Origin: Mastigocoleus testarum BC008
GTDB taxonomy: Bacteria > Cyanobacteriota > Cyanobacteriia > Cyanobacteriales > Nostocaceae
NCBI RefSeq assembly: GCF_001456025.1
Contig: NZ_LMTZ01000109.1
Location: forward strand, 1-64,000
Length of the DNA: 64,000 nucleotides
Reading direction: 5' to 3'
The notes under the pieces are model-generated. The model was not told the origin of the DNA. It did not search any database and worked only from the letters and a program-made list of their open reading frames with translations. This document shows, one piece after another, positions 17,539-26,677 of this stretch (position 1 is the first letter of the stretch; each line of letters opens with the position of its first letter). Made by a program: the position numbers and the translations under genes.

Positions 17539-18993
17539 TTAGTTCAGCAAGCTACGTACAAATTCAATAGCTGCTTGCGAATCGGGAATTTCATTCGCGA
17601 GTAGCTCAACAAATTGCTGAGGTGAAAAATTTGGGTTATCGGCTAAAGTATCTTCGACAATCAAATTTGCCATTGGTCCAATATGATAGGCTAATTTTTC
17701 TTGACAACATCGGATAAAGTTTGCATCTAGATAAGAAATTCTCCCGGTTCCCTGTTCGGGGCGAAATTCTCGATCAGTTTGATGTTGTGGGTAAGATTCT
17801 CGATTGGTTTGATATTGTGGATAAGATTCTCGATTAGTTTGATGTTGTGGGTAAAATTCTCGATTGGTGTGATGTTGTGGGTAAGATTCTCGATTGGTGT
17901 GATGTTGTGAGTTTAACCCCCGATTGGTTGAGTTTGGTGAGTGAAAACCTCGATTAGTTGAAGAAATATTCCTTGATTGATTCTCTGGGAAATAGGAGTT
18001 TTCTGGCGCTCCTGCAAATGAATTGTCGGGGTTAGAAATAAATGCTGTAGGGGGCGTACTGGATATAGGATTTTGCAATAATGTAGAGGAATTATTTAGA
18101 TTGTTTACACTCCGATTCTCTACACCCAAATTTTCCAGGCTAGCAAGAGTTTCTATTGCTGTTTGATAGCGTACTTTAGGAGTATCAGCTAACATTCTAT
18201 CGAGTACTCGAGCAAAAGCATCACTCACATTAGTATATTGACGCCACTGCCACTCTAAGGAATATTGGTTCATCAGGGATGATGGCTCTCTACCTGTCAT
18301 CAAAACGATTGCAGTCACGCCCAAAGCATAAAGATCGCTACTAGGGGAACAAATTCCCAAACTTATTTGTTCTCGGGGAGCATATCCAACTTTTCCTACC
18401 AAAGAAACTTTTCCTACAAAGGTATTTCTTTCAGTCTGAAGTGTTTGACCAATACCAGCAATTTGTTTTCCAACACCAAAGTCAATCAGCACGGGTATAT
18501 TTTTGCCATCAGGTAACATGATATTATCAGGAGATATATCGCGATGGATAATATGATGTTGATGGACGTATTCCAAAACAGGTAGTAAATTTTTCAGCCA
18601 ATCAATAACTTCATTTTCAGTAAAGGTCAGACCTTGTCTTTGACGTTCTGCTAGCAAGGCAGAGTAAGTTTTTCCATTTACAAATTCTTGCACTAGGAAT
18701 AGTCTGTTATCTCCCTCAAAACACGCCAGAAAACGCGGAATCTGGGGATGTTCCAACTGGTGAAGAATTTTTGCTTCCCTTCTGAATAAATCTCGGCATT
18801 TTTCTAAACCTCCCAAGCCAGTTCCTACTGGAGCAAATTCTTTGAGAACGCAAGGTTCATTGAAACGCCGACTATCAAAAGCTAGGTAAGTTCGCCCTAG
18901 ACCCCCTTGACCTAACAGTCGCTCAATTATGTAGCGATTATCAACCAAAGTACCGGAAGTAATTTCTGGTTTTGTTATAGGGGAATAAGACAT
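17539..18993 (-). CDS. Ser/Thr protein kinase with decapeptide repeats
   Basis: The 484-residue kinase has a Gly loop LLGQGGLGRTYLA, VLKEFAP, the catalytic loop HRDISPDNIMLP and LIDFGVGK, within about residues 20-280. A Ser/Asn-rich linker leads to tandem ten-residue repeats of the TNRESYPQHQ type. The last 60 residues (CQEKLAYHIGP, then VEDTLADNPNF) form a small conserved helical domain found at the ends of other cyanobacterial kinases. HRDIS replaces the commoner HRDIK, which may alter catalysis. It converges on the haem receptor gene. Confidence 0.9.
   Translation of the reverse strand: MSYSPITKPEITSGTLVDNRYIIERLLGQGGLGRTYLAFDSRRFNEPCVLKEFAPVGTGLGGLEKCRDLFRREAKILHQLEHPQIPRFLACFEGDNRLFLVQEFVNGKTYSALLAERQRQGLTFTENEVIDWLKNLLPVLEYVHQHHIIHRDISPDNIMLPDGKNIPVLIDFGVGKQIAGIGQTLQTERNTFVGKVSLVGKVGYAPREQISLGICSPSSDLYALGVTAIVLMTGREPSSLMNQYSLEWQWRQYTNVSDAFARVLDRMLADTPKVRYQTAIETLASLENLGVENRSVNNLNNSSTLLQNPISSTPPTAFISNPDNSFAGAPENSYFPENQSRNISSTNRGFHSPNSTNRGLNSQHHTNRESYPQHHTNREFYPQHQTNRESYPQYQTNRESYPQHQTDREFRPEQGTGRISYLDANFIRCCQEKLAYHIGPMANLIVEDTLADNPNFSPQQFVELLANEIPDSQAAIEFVRSLLN
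17761..17970. repeat. 30-bp in-frame tandem repeats within the kinase gene
   Basis: Seven consecutive 30-bp units encode a Thr-Asn-Arg-x-x-Tyr-Pro-Gln-His-type decapeptide. The units nearest the 3' end of the gene are the most alike, suggesting recent slippage. Copy number may vary between strains. Confidence 0.85.
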
Positions 18994-19716
18994 CTTATTA
19001 AGCTCCCGATTATATCAAGTTTTATATATATATAGCTGTGGTTGCTGCAAGGTATGCACAAAATTATGCAAAAAAATATATAAATATTTTTTCTGTTGTT
19101 ATTATTGAGGATTGTACGCTCGAAATTAAGCGATGACTTTGACACTCTCAAAAAAGTAGCAAATGCTTATAAGTTAAGTTTAAATGAGTTCTCCTGCAGC
19201 GAGTGTTAGGCAGGGATGTTCGAAAAGCTATGCTTAATAAAGCACTATTTACGAATACTGTACCTATAAGTGATTTTCCACAAAAAAATGACAACAAACT
19301 ATTAAGTTTTATATATCAATTTTCATCAATACGTAGATTAAAGACTAGATTTAGCAAGAATACTGCTTGAGTGTTATAAATAAATAACTTGAAAAATAAT
19401 AAAGTATTCTATTTTTTTCTTTAATAAAATATTATTAATCAAATATTTTATTAATAATTCCTCTCGAGAAACGCCTGCATACATACCGATTGCGTACATC
19501 TTTAAAAGGCGTTTCTATAATTTTGCTTTGCTAACTCCTGCTGTGTTTACGCCCCAATACCTACGGCTGAATCACTTTATGGACAACTACGTTACGCAAG
19601 AAGTACATTATCCGTTGGTTACTAGCTGCTAATCCCAAGTGCAAATCATGCTTGCACGAACCTAAGTTAAGTAAGAATGCGGTCTGTTCTGACTTCTAAT
19701 TCCTGAACCTTGATAA
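18994..19716. other. Spacer with hairpin, no gene
   Basis: About 720 bases with no supported frame. It carries a 10-bp inverted repeat (annotated) and a GTGCAA/TTGCAC hairpin at 19639-19657, close to the end of the PhnD-like gene and possibly part of its transcript end. Confidence 0.45.
19467..19516. repeat. 10-bp inverted repeat
   Basis: AGAAACGCCT at 19467-19476 is inverted exactly as AGGCGTTTCT at 19507-19516 around a 30-base loop. It is flanked by AT-rich sequence and its role is unknown. Confidence 0.5.
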
Positions 19717-20610
19717 TTATTCATTCGCAGCAGTAGATTCTGTCGGGTAAAGTAAAACCGCAGGTGTTTCTTCAACTCGCTGTTCGAGTGGTCTAACTTT
19801 TTCGACTAATTTAATAAATTGTTTGTAATTAGGAATTGTGGCGCTGGGGACATAGCCCGCATCAGCAGTAATATGTGCTGGAGCTTGCTCCATTGCTCTT
19901 CGAATTTGCTGCTCGCGATTTCTTTCAACTGTTGGTGCTAGCAGTACAACTCCTGATGGGATATAGCGACCTTCATGTATAATTCTAAAATTTGTTTTTG
20001 GTTTTACTTGTCGATAACGTTCAAAATTCTTTTTGGATATCGCCCCAGCATCAACTGTTCCTTGGCTAATTAATTCCATCAATTTTTTGGGGGTAGAAGC
20101 AAAGTTAATTTCTTTGAGGGTAAGACCAAATAGATCATACAGGGGGACATAATAGCCAGCAGCAGAACCTTTTTGTCCTAAAGCAATGGTTTTATTCGCT
20201 AAATCGGAAATCTTTTGAATCGGACTATCATCGCGGACAATAATTAAAGGAGTTTGAACACTGCTGACTTCCGCCATTGAAAATATAGCTTCGTAGCGTT
20301 TTTTACCAATTGCGATCGCTGCTAGACCAGGAGGTGCAAACACCATATCCCAGTTTCGCGAGCGAATTTGTCTGATGGCTCGTAATTCGTTGTAAGTTGG
20401 CTCTATATCAACTACGGATTGTGTTTTGGTAGATAGATATGTTTTGAAACGGTTGTATTGTTGTTGGGAAAGCTTGGTTTGACCATAATTAACTACACCT
20501 ACCGTCAACTTTTTCGGAACTTTTGGTTTTTCACTACCACCGAAGCATCCCGAAATCGATATACCAATAAATATTAATAACTGCAACAGCAGTAAGCTAC
20601 GGGAAAACAT
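19717..20610 (-). CDS. PhnD-like phosphate/phosphonate-type binding lipoprotein
   Basis: The ATG at 20610 gives 297 residues beginning with a lipoprotein signal peptide. The hydrophobic stretch at 6-20 is followed by the lipobox ISGC, with Cys22 as the lipidated residue. The mature part matches the PhnD/periplasmic phosphonate-binding family: VGVVNYGQTKLSQQQYNRF, a WDMVFAPPG segment and ALGQKGSAAGYYVPL. A longer frame upstream to 20706 would bury the signal peptide and is rejected. No permease or ATPase of a Phn system lies nearby, so it may work as an orphan sensor or with a distant transporter. It diverges from the FHA-ABC gene. Confidence 0.83.
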   Translation of the reverse strand: MFSRSLLLLQLLIFIGISISGCFGGSEKPKVPKKLTVGVVNYGQTKLSQQQYNRFKTYLSTKTQSVVDIEPTYNELRAIRQIRSRNWDMVFAPPGLAAIAIGKKRYEAIFSMAEVSSVQTPLIIVRDDSPIQKISDLANKTIALGQKGSAAGYYVPLYDLFGLTLKEINFASTPKKLMELISQGTVDAGAISKKNFERYRQVKPKTNFRIIHEGRYIPSGVVLLAPTVERNREQQIRRAMEQAPAHITADAGYVPSATIPNYKQFIKLVEKVRPLEQRVEETPAVLLYPTESTAANE

Positions 20611-20818
20611 AATAGATTTATGTAAAAGGAATGAAACTGAATTTATTTTGGAGCAGGTTTTAGACTCATTATCTCTGTTACTTGAAGCGGGTGGCGTAAA
20701 TACCAAAAAAACTTTATTTTTGCTGGAAAAATGTTATTACCAGATGAAACTTATAAATAGATATTGACAGAAATACTCAGTCCCCGATCATTATAAAAGC
20801 AATTAATAAAAAACAGTC

Positions 20819-23248
20819 ATGACTGCTAGATTCGATGAAACTCTTTTTAGACCACAACCTTTTTTAGAATTGGAAAATCAAGGTCAAAGACTACGATTGG
20901 ATTTAGAAAAATTAGAACATCGCCTAGGACGGGGTCGTGAATGGGCTGACTTAGATGTTCCAATTGGTTGGGAAGTTGTTTCCCGAAAACAAGCAACTTT
21001 ACGTAAAGAAGGCGAAGATTACAGAATTTTTGATGGTGACGGTTCTACTCCTAGCCGAAATGGTATCTTTCTAGATCGGGTTAGAATCAATCCGACAGAA
21101 GGTTGCGTTCTTAGGGATGGGATACAACTGGAAATTGGCTTATCTCCCCACAATCGCATTACCTTAACTTATTATCACCCCGGTGACCGACCAGTTTCAC
21201 TCCCTAGTAATCGTCGCTTAGGCTTAAGAAATCTTAAACAATGGCCAGTACAAATAGGTCGAGCCCTCAGGACGGATGATTACTCCTCGATGGAATTGGA
21301 CGCACCGACTGTTTCTCGCTTACACGCCACAATTTATCCAGATGGTAAAGGTGGACATGTTTTACAAGATTTAAGCACTAACGGTACTTTCGTTGATGGT
21401 CAGAGAATATCCAAGCGTTTCCAATTAAGAAATGGAAATCGGATTAATATTGGTCCTTTTACTTTGGCTTATTCTCCAGATTCATTAGAATTACTGGATA
21501 GTGGCAGTCAAATTCGTCTTGATGTCGATCGCCTCACACGCAAAGTGAAAATAAAAGGTGGGGCTGAAAAGGCTATTCTTAATGATATTTCGTTAGTTAT
21601 TGAACCCGGACAGTTAGTGGCTTTAGTGGGGGGTAGCGGTGCGGGTAAATCCACTTTAATGAAATCATTGTTGGGAATAGAACGAGTATCATCAGGTACA
21701 GTGTATCTGAATGGAGATAATTTACGCCAAAATTGGGCATTGTATCGCTCGCAAATTGGTTATGTACCTCAGGATGATATTGTCCATCCCGATTTAAGAG
21801 TTGAAGAAGTAATTGCTTATGCTTGTAAGTTAAGATTACCCCCCGATACTGATGTTAGACAAATTGTAGAAACAACTTTAGAGCAAATAAAACTGACCCA
21901 TGTCAGAACTAACTTCATCCGTAATTTAAGTGGCGGACAGCGCAAGCGAGTTAGTATTGGCGTTGAACTTTTAGCCGATCCTAAATTATTCTTTTTGGAC
22001 GAACCAACTTCCGGTCTCGACCCTGGTTTAGACAAAGAAATGATGCGGTTACTACGAGAACTGGCAGACCAAGGTAGAACAGTTGTGCTGGTTACTCATG
22101 CTACTGCAAATATTGAAGTTTGCGATCGCATTACATTTATGGGACGTGGTGGGAAACTATGTTACTTTGGACCGCCAAAGGAAGCCCTAAGCTTTTTTGA
22201 CATGCCTTCAGAAGATTTAAAATATTTCTCAGATATTTATATAAAACTAGACCAAGGTGGTGCTCCAGCACAGGTAGTCCAGACAGTTAATAATTGGTCC
22301 CAGAGATATCATCAATCTCCCCAGTATCAAAAGTATGTTACTAGGCAGCTAAAACCAGGTGAAGAAAGTAAATTTAAAACAGACGATCGAATCCATACGG
22401 GGATATCTCCACTCAAGCAGTTATGGTTGCTTTCTAAGCGTTATTTGCAACTAGTTCTTCGGGATCGTTCCAGTATTATATTTTCATTGGTATCAGGTCC
22501 AATTGCGATTGCTTTAACGGCTTGGATATTAAAAGACGAAACTCCCTTAAATAAATTAGATCCTGCAGAAATTACTCAAGGACCATTGGCACTGAAGTTA
22601 CTGTTTATTTTTAGCTGTATTGGTATTTGGGTGGGACTTTCTAGCTCAGTACGAGAAATTGTTAAGGAAGCAGCTATTTACGCCCGAGAAAGGCTGATTA
22701 ACTTGGGTTTATTTTCTTACTTAGGTTCAAAAGTTCTCATTCGTTCTGGTTTGGTAATCCTGCAGACTCTGTTAGTTACAGCGACGGTGTTAATTGGTTT
22801 TAAAGCACCGGAGTATAATCTTATGCCTTGGGCTTTAGGTTTGGGAGTTACGACTTTTTTAACCTTGTTTGCTAGTGTCAGTCTCAGTTTAATGATTTCT
22901 GCTGCGGTCAAAAATGAAAATGAGGCTAATAGTATTTTGCCTTTAATTATGATTCCCCAAATAATTCTTTCGGGAGTTTTATTTGAATTAAAAGGAATAT
23001 CCGCGAAGCTGGGCTGGTTGACAATTAGTCGATGGTCAATGGGTGCTTATGGATCGCTCATTGACGTCAATGACATGATACCTAGCAAAACTCCAGGTGC
23101 ACCATCTTTTGATGATATATTTACTGCATCTTCTGTATACGATGCTACTTGGAAAAATTTAGGTTTAAACTGGGGTATTTTACTTTTGCACTCCGCAGTC
23201 TATTTGATTGTGGCGTTGATTCTACAAAAACGTAAAGATATTGTGTGA
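20819..23248 (+). CDS. ABC transporter with two FHA domains, ATPase and permease in one chain
   Basis: An 809-residue ABCG-like half transporter. Two forkhead-associated domains lie at about 33-115 and 143-220; the second is well preserved (IGRALRTDD, SRLHATI, STNGTFVDG). The ATPase follows with GGSGAGKST (271-279), LSGGQ (370-374) and FFLDEP (391-396). An ABC-2 type membrane domain with about six segments occupies 540-805. FHA domains bind phosphothreonine, so transport may be gated by Ser/Thr kinases such as those encoded upstream. The substrate is unknown. The start codon follows an AT-rich leader without a strong ribosome site. Confidence 0.92.
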   Translation: MTARFDETLFRPQPFLELENQGQRLRLDLEKLEHRLGRGREWADLDVPIGWEVVSRKQATLRKEGEDYRIFDGDGSTPSRNGIFLDRVRINPTEGCVLRDGIQLEIGLSPHNRITLTYYHPGDRPVSLPSNRRLGLRNLKQWPVQIGRALRTDDYSSMELDAPTVSRLHATIYPDGKGGHVLQDLSTNGTFVDGQRISKRFQLRNGNRINIGPFTLAYSPDSLELLDSGSQIRLDVDRLTRKVKIKGGAEKAILNDISLVIEPGQLVALVGGSGAGKSTLMKSLLGIERVSSGTVYLNGDNLRQNWALYRSQIGYVPQDDIVHPDLRVEEVIAYACKLRLPPDTDVRQIVETTLEQIKLTHVRTNFIRNLSGGQRKRVSIGVELLADPKLFFLDEPTSGLDPGLDKEMMRLLRELADQGRTVVLVTHATANIEVCDRITFMGRGGKLCYFGPPKEALSFFDMPSEDLKYFSDIYIKLDQGGAPAQVVQTVNNWSQRYHQSPQYQKYVTRQLKPGEESKFKTDDRIHTGISPLKQLWLLSKRYLQLVLRDRSSIIFSLVSGPIAIALTAWILKDETPLNKLDPAEITQGPLALKLLFIFSCIGIWVGLSSSVREIVKEAAIYARERLINLGLFSYLGSKVLIRSGLVILQTLLVTATVLIGFKAPEYNLMPWALGLGVTTFLTLFASVSLSLMISAAVKNENEANSILPLIMIPQIILSGVLFELKGISAKLGWLTISRWSMGAYGSLIDVNDMIPSKTPGAPSFDDIFTASSVYDATWKNLGLNWGILLLHSAVYLIVALILQKRKDIV

Positions 23249-23254
23249 ATTTGG

Positions 23255-23359
23255 GAGTCAGGAGTTAGGAGTTAGGAGTCAGAAGCCAGAATTCAGAATT
23301 CAGGAGTCAGAAGTCAGGAGTCAGGATTCAGGATTCAGGAGTCAGGAGCCAGAATCAAG
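23255..23359. repeat. Degenerate heptamer array, 15 units
   Basis: Fifteen consecutive 7-bp units of the GAGTCAG/GATTCAG/AATTCAG type run from just after the FHA-ABC stop. This is a short tandemly repeated repetitive sequence of the sort widespread in heterocystous cyanobacteria. Confidence 0.85.
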
Positions 23360-23377
23360 AAGAACAAGAATTGACTT

Positions 23378-23435
23378 CCTAATCCCTAATCCCTAATCCC
23401 TAATCCCTAATCCCTAATCCCTAATCCCTAATCCC
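23378..23435. repeat. CCCTAAT heptamer array entering a gene
   Basis: Seven full CCCTAAT units plus partial ends. Read on the minus strand, the array (GGGATTA) encodes the last residues and stop codon of the glycosyltransferase ending at 23421, so the repeat has reached the coding sequence. Confidence 0.9.
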
Positions 23436-24635
23436 TTCCTGAATCCACTCCAAATGTTGGGATAACAGCTTTGCTAAATCATATTTTTCTAAGATTGTTT
23501 CTCGTGCTTTCGCCCGAATTGAAGACATTTGATTTGGGTGGTCGAGAACTTCTTCTACGCGAGCACAAATTTCCCCAGGTGAGAAGAAGTCTACTAGTAA
23601 GCCATTAACACCATCTTCAATTACCTCTGTAACAGGAGCGGTGCTAGAAGCAACTATTAAACAACCTGTAGATAAAGCTTCTAGCATTGACCAAGAAAGC
23701 ACAAATGGACGAGTTAAATAAACATGAACGGAGGAAGCTTGTAAAACTTGTAGATATTTATTGTAAGGAAGTAAACCTGTAAAGTGAACTCTATTTAAAT
23801 CTAGGGGTACTTTATTTAACATTAATTGTTTATAGGTTTTGCCATCGGGAAGCTGTTTACCATAAGCAACTCTATCCTCACCAACAATCACTACATGACA
23901 ATCGGGTCTTTTTTGTTGAAGTAAAGCTATAGTTTGGATAAATTGGGGAAAACCTCTGTACGGTTCCATTCCCCGCGCCACATAAGTGACAATTTCTTTT
24001 GTATGGGAAAGGTCAAGATTTATTTCCGGTAAAATTAACTTTGCTCCCGGCTTTGGTTGAAAATATGTTGTGTCGATGCCATCATGGCACACAGTAATTT
24101 TACTATGATATTCTGACGGAAATTGTTGACGTTGCCAATAAGTAGGAGAAAGACCGCGATCGCAACTGTAAAGGTCTATGAGAATCGGAGCATTTTTGAT
24201 CCGAATTCGGGCTTCACTATCTGCATTTAATGGATCTGTAGGGTCAAAATCGGCATCCGAGCCATGTGCGTGATAAAACCATTCAAAATAAGATAATAAC
24301 TTCGCTTGAGGAAAAATATCTTTAATAAATAAAGTGGGACCCCAACCAGAATGACCGTAAACAAGATCTGGAATAAAATTCTTTTTTTTGAGTTCTTCGG
24401 CTAAACGGTAGACAGCTTGACCTTGAAGAACAGCTTTTTCTAACGGTTGGACATAATGATGTGTTTCGGGTCGCACTTCTCGTGAAGGGCTATAGATTGC
24501 TTTATAAACATCTTTTATAGAACCATCACGACGGTTAGTACCAAAAATAACTTGATTATTAGAATCTGAAGCTAATTTTGCCGCTAAATGGCGAAATTGA
24601 GCTGGAAAATTAGGATGTAAAAATAAAATACGCAT
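23421..24635 (-). CDS. Glycosyltransferase family 4 protein
   Basis: A 404-residue GT-B enzyme. The N-terminal domain starts MRILFLHPNFPAQFRHLA. The C-terminal domain has the donor-binding signature: VARGMEPYRGFPQFI, HVVIVGEDR and the E-x7-E region SWSMLEALSTGCLIV. It transfers a sugar from a nucleotide donor to an unknown acceptor, probably in polysaccharide or glycolipid synthesis. Its final residues, GIRD and the stop, are read from the CCCTAAT array, so its original C-terminus may have been replaced. It is a single gene, convergent with the FHA-ABC gene. Confidence 0.9.
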   Translation of the reverse strand: MRILFLHPNFPAQFRHLAAKLASDSNNQVIFGTNRRDGSIKDVYKAIYSPSREVRPETHHYVQPLEKAVLQGQAVYRLAEELKKKNFIPDLVYGHSGWGPTLFIKDIFPQAKLLSYFEWFYHAHGSDADFDPTDPLNADSEARIRIKNAPILIDLYSCDRGLSPTYWQRQQFPSEYHSKITVCHDGIDTTYFQPKPGAKLILPEINLDLSHTKEIVTYVARGMEPYRGFPQFIQTIALLQQKRPDCHVVIVGEDRVAYGKQLPDGKTYKQLMLNKVPLDLNRVHFTGLLPYNKYLQVLQASSVHVYLTRPFVLSWSMLEALSTGCLIVASSTAPVTEVIEDGVNGLLVDFFSPGEICARVEEVLDHPNQMSSIRAKARETILEKYDLAKLLSQHLEWIQEGIRD

Positions 24636-25488
24636 AAACTTGATTTAGCAAAAACTAATCAGTTTGCCAAGTAAACTAGTTTACATTAACTTTTGTCGAT
24701 TGTTTGGTGGTCTAATATTCTTCTTATCCCCCGAGGAAAATTGTAAAAAAATTGAGAAAGTATTTTGTGTTGGTTAAAATTCCCCAAATCCTTTCTAGTT
24801 AATAAGTAGAGATAGTTTAATATTTTTTTTAATATTTTTTTGATAAAGAGAGTTGATTTTCTAAAGTAATAATACCTTGTTCGATAAAATACAAGTATTA
24901 TGCTCTAAAACTAAATATAAATACTAGATAAATGTTAACAATAAAGATACTTGTCATACTCAGGAGTTCCATCAGTATATTTATATCGATTGCGAGTAAA
25001 TTAACCTAATATTCGCATCCTAATTCCCTCGCTTAGAAAGTCTGATTAATTGTGTAGATTATTTAGTTTGATGTGAAGAATTTAATATCTATAGCAGGGG
25101 GATTAATTATTTGAATTGTTTTTATACATTAGTTTTGAATTAAAGTTAGTGTAATTACTATGTTTGCAACTGTATTAATTAAGTCACTGTATGAAGTTGA
25201 TTTGTAAATTAATTCTTATATCAATCTTTATAAAAATATGGTGTTTCAGTAATGTAGCTTTGTTATTGTATGGCTTAGCTTAATTAGAACAAAAGAGATT
25301 GAGGACTGATCCAAGACCTCTTTTTTGATAGTTATTTTGAAGTTATAAGATTTTTACCAAATTTTGATTGATGCGTTGATTTGGTAGAAGTTAAGCCGAA
25401 TTAATGGGATTTTTGTTTTTTGTCTCTCCCTCACACAATACAACCCATCGTAGTTCACAACTAATTATTAAAGGTTTTTAAATTGAAT
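24636..25488. other. AT-rich spacer upstream of the RTX gene
   Basis: About 850 bases between divergent genes. I see no protein-like frame, tRNA or clear hairpin. It presumably holds both promoters and a long leader for the RTX gene. Confidence 0.45.
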
Positions 25489-26613
25489 ATGAATAAAATT
25501 ACCGGAAACAGAAATTCCAATATTATCTTCGGTACTCTACAAAATGATTTGATTAGAGGTTTAGGAGGAGCAGACAGAATTTTTGGTTTTGATGGAAATG
25601 ATATTCTCATCGGTGAGAACAGTACTGACATTTACGAAGCCGATCCTCAAGGGGGAGGGAATGATTTCCTCGATGGAGGTAAAGGAGACGACTCGCTATT
25701 TGGGATCAACGGTGATGACTTTTTAATTGGTGGTGAAGGTGATGATTCTCTCGATGGTGGTTTAGGGGACGATACCCTCATGGGAGGAGAAGGTGATGAC
25801 ACTCTTTTAGGTGGTGAAACCTTCCTCACCAGTGGGAATAATACCTTTTACGGTGGTGCTGGTAACGATCTGATTCAAGCTACATTCTTCGGTGATGATT
25901 TCGCCCGTGGTGGAGAAGGTAACGATACAATATTCGGCGGAGAAGGTGGTAATGATACCTTGATGGGTGGTAGTGGAGATGATTCTATTACTGGTGGTAG
26001 TAATAGATTCTCTGGAGAAGATAACGATAGTCTCATGGGTGGAAGTGGAAATGACACCATCTCTGGGGCTGAGGGAAATGACACCATCAAAGGTGGAAGA
26101 GATGATGATTCCTTAGATGGAGGTTTTGGTAACGATCTAATTTACGGTGAAGCTGGAAATGATTTTCTGTTTGGTGATGTTGGTAATGACATCCTTGATG
26201 GTGGTTTAGGCGATGATACCCTCAATGGTGGTTTAGGCGATGATACTTTAATTGGGGGCGGGGGTAGCGATCGCTTTGAATTTGCTTCGAATGATGGATT
26301 AGGTTTCAACAAAGAAGTTTTTGGAATGACCGACATTAAAGACTTTAGTTCGGGGATCGATACAATTAGTTTGTCCCGTGAAACTTTTGCACTCGCGAGT
26401 TTAGAAGACGATTTATTGTCGCCAAGTGAATTTGCATTAGTGACAGATGATGCAGGTGTGGGTAGTAGTGATGCTTCGATTGTTTACAGCATGGCTACAG
26501 GAAACTTATTTTACAACCAAAATGGTAGTGACCTCGGTTTGGGAACTGGGGGACAATTCGCCAATTTGGAAGGTATTCCAGAATTGAGTAATACAGATTT
26601 TAATTTGATTTAA
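25489..26613 (+). CDS. RTX (haemolysin-type) calcium-binding repeat protein
   Basis: The 374-residue product is built almost wholly of GGxGxDxL/I nonapeptides (for example GGEGDDSLDGGLGDDTL), which fold into a calcium-binding beta-roll outside the cell. The C-terminal 110 residues (DIKDFSSGIDTISLS, then LFYNQNGSDLGLG) resemble the end domain of type I-secreted RTX proteins; there is no N-terminal signal peptide. No enzymatic domain is present, so it is likely structural or adhesive. The ATG at 25489 is preferred over a TTG six bases upstream. No type I secretion genes lie in the window. Confidence 0.9.
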   Translation: MNKITGNRNSNIIFGTLQNDLIRGLGGADRIFGFDGNDILIGENSTDIYEADPQGGGNDFLDGGKGDDSLFGINGDDFLIGGEGDDSLDGGLGDDTLMGGEGDDTLLGGETFLTSGNNTFYGGAGNDLIQATFFGDDFARGGEGNDTIFGGEGGNDTLMGGSGDDSITGGSNRFSGEDNDSLMGGSGNDTISGAEGNDTIKGGRDDDSLDGGFGNDLIYGEAGNDFLFGDVGNDILDGGLGDDTLNGGLGDDTLIGGGGSDRFEFASNDGLGFNKEVFGMTDIKDFSSGIDTISLSRETFALASLEDDLLSPSEFALVTDDAGVGSSDASIVYSMATGNLFYNQNGSDLGLGTGGQFANLEGIPELSNTDFNLI

Positions 26614-26677
26614 ATTTGGTAATTAGCAGCTTTCTGGAGCGCATTGCTATTCTTAACGGGGAAGCACAAATCTGGAG

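Noticed and set aside
23255..23435. Tandem repeats considered as a CRISPR array
   Set aside because: Units are contiguous heptamers without unique spacers and no cas gene is present.
25647..26336. Minus-strand frames rich in Ser/Pro across the RTX gene
   Set aside because: Shadows of the GGxGxD repeats read backwards.
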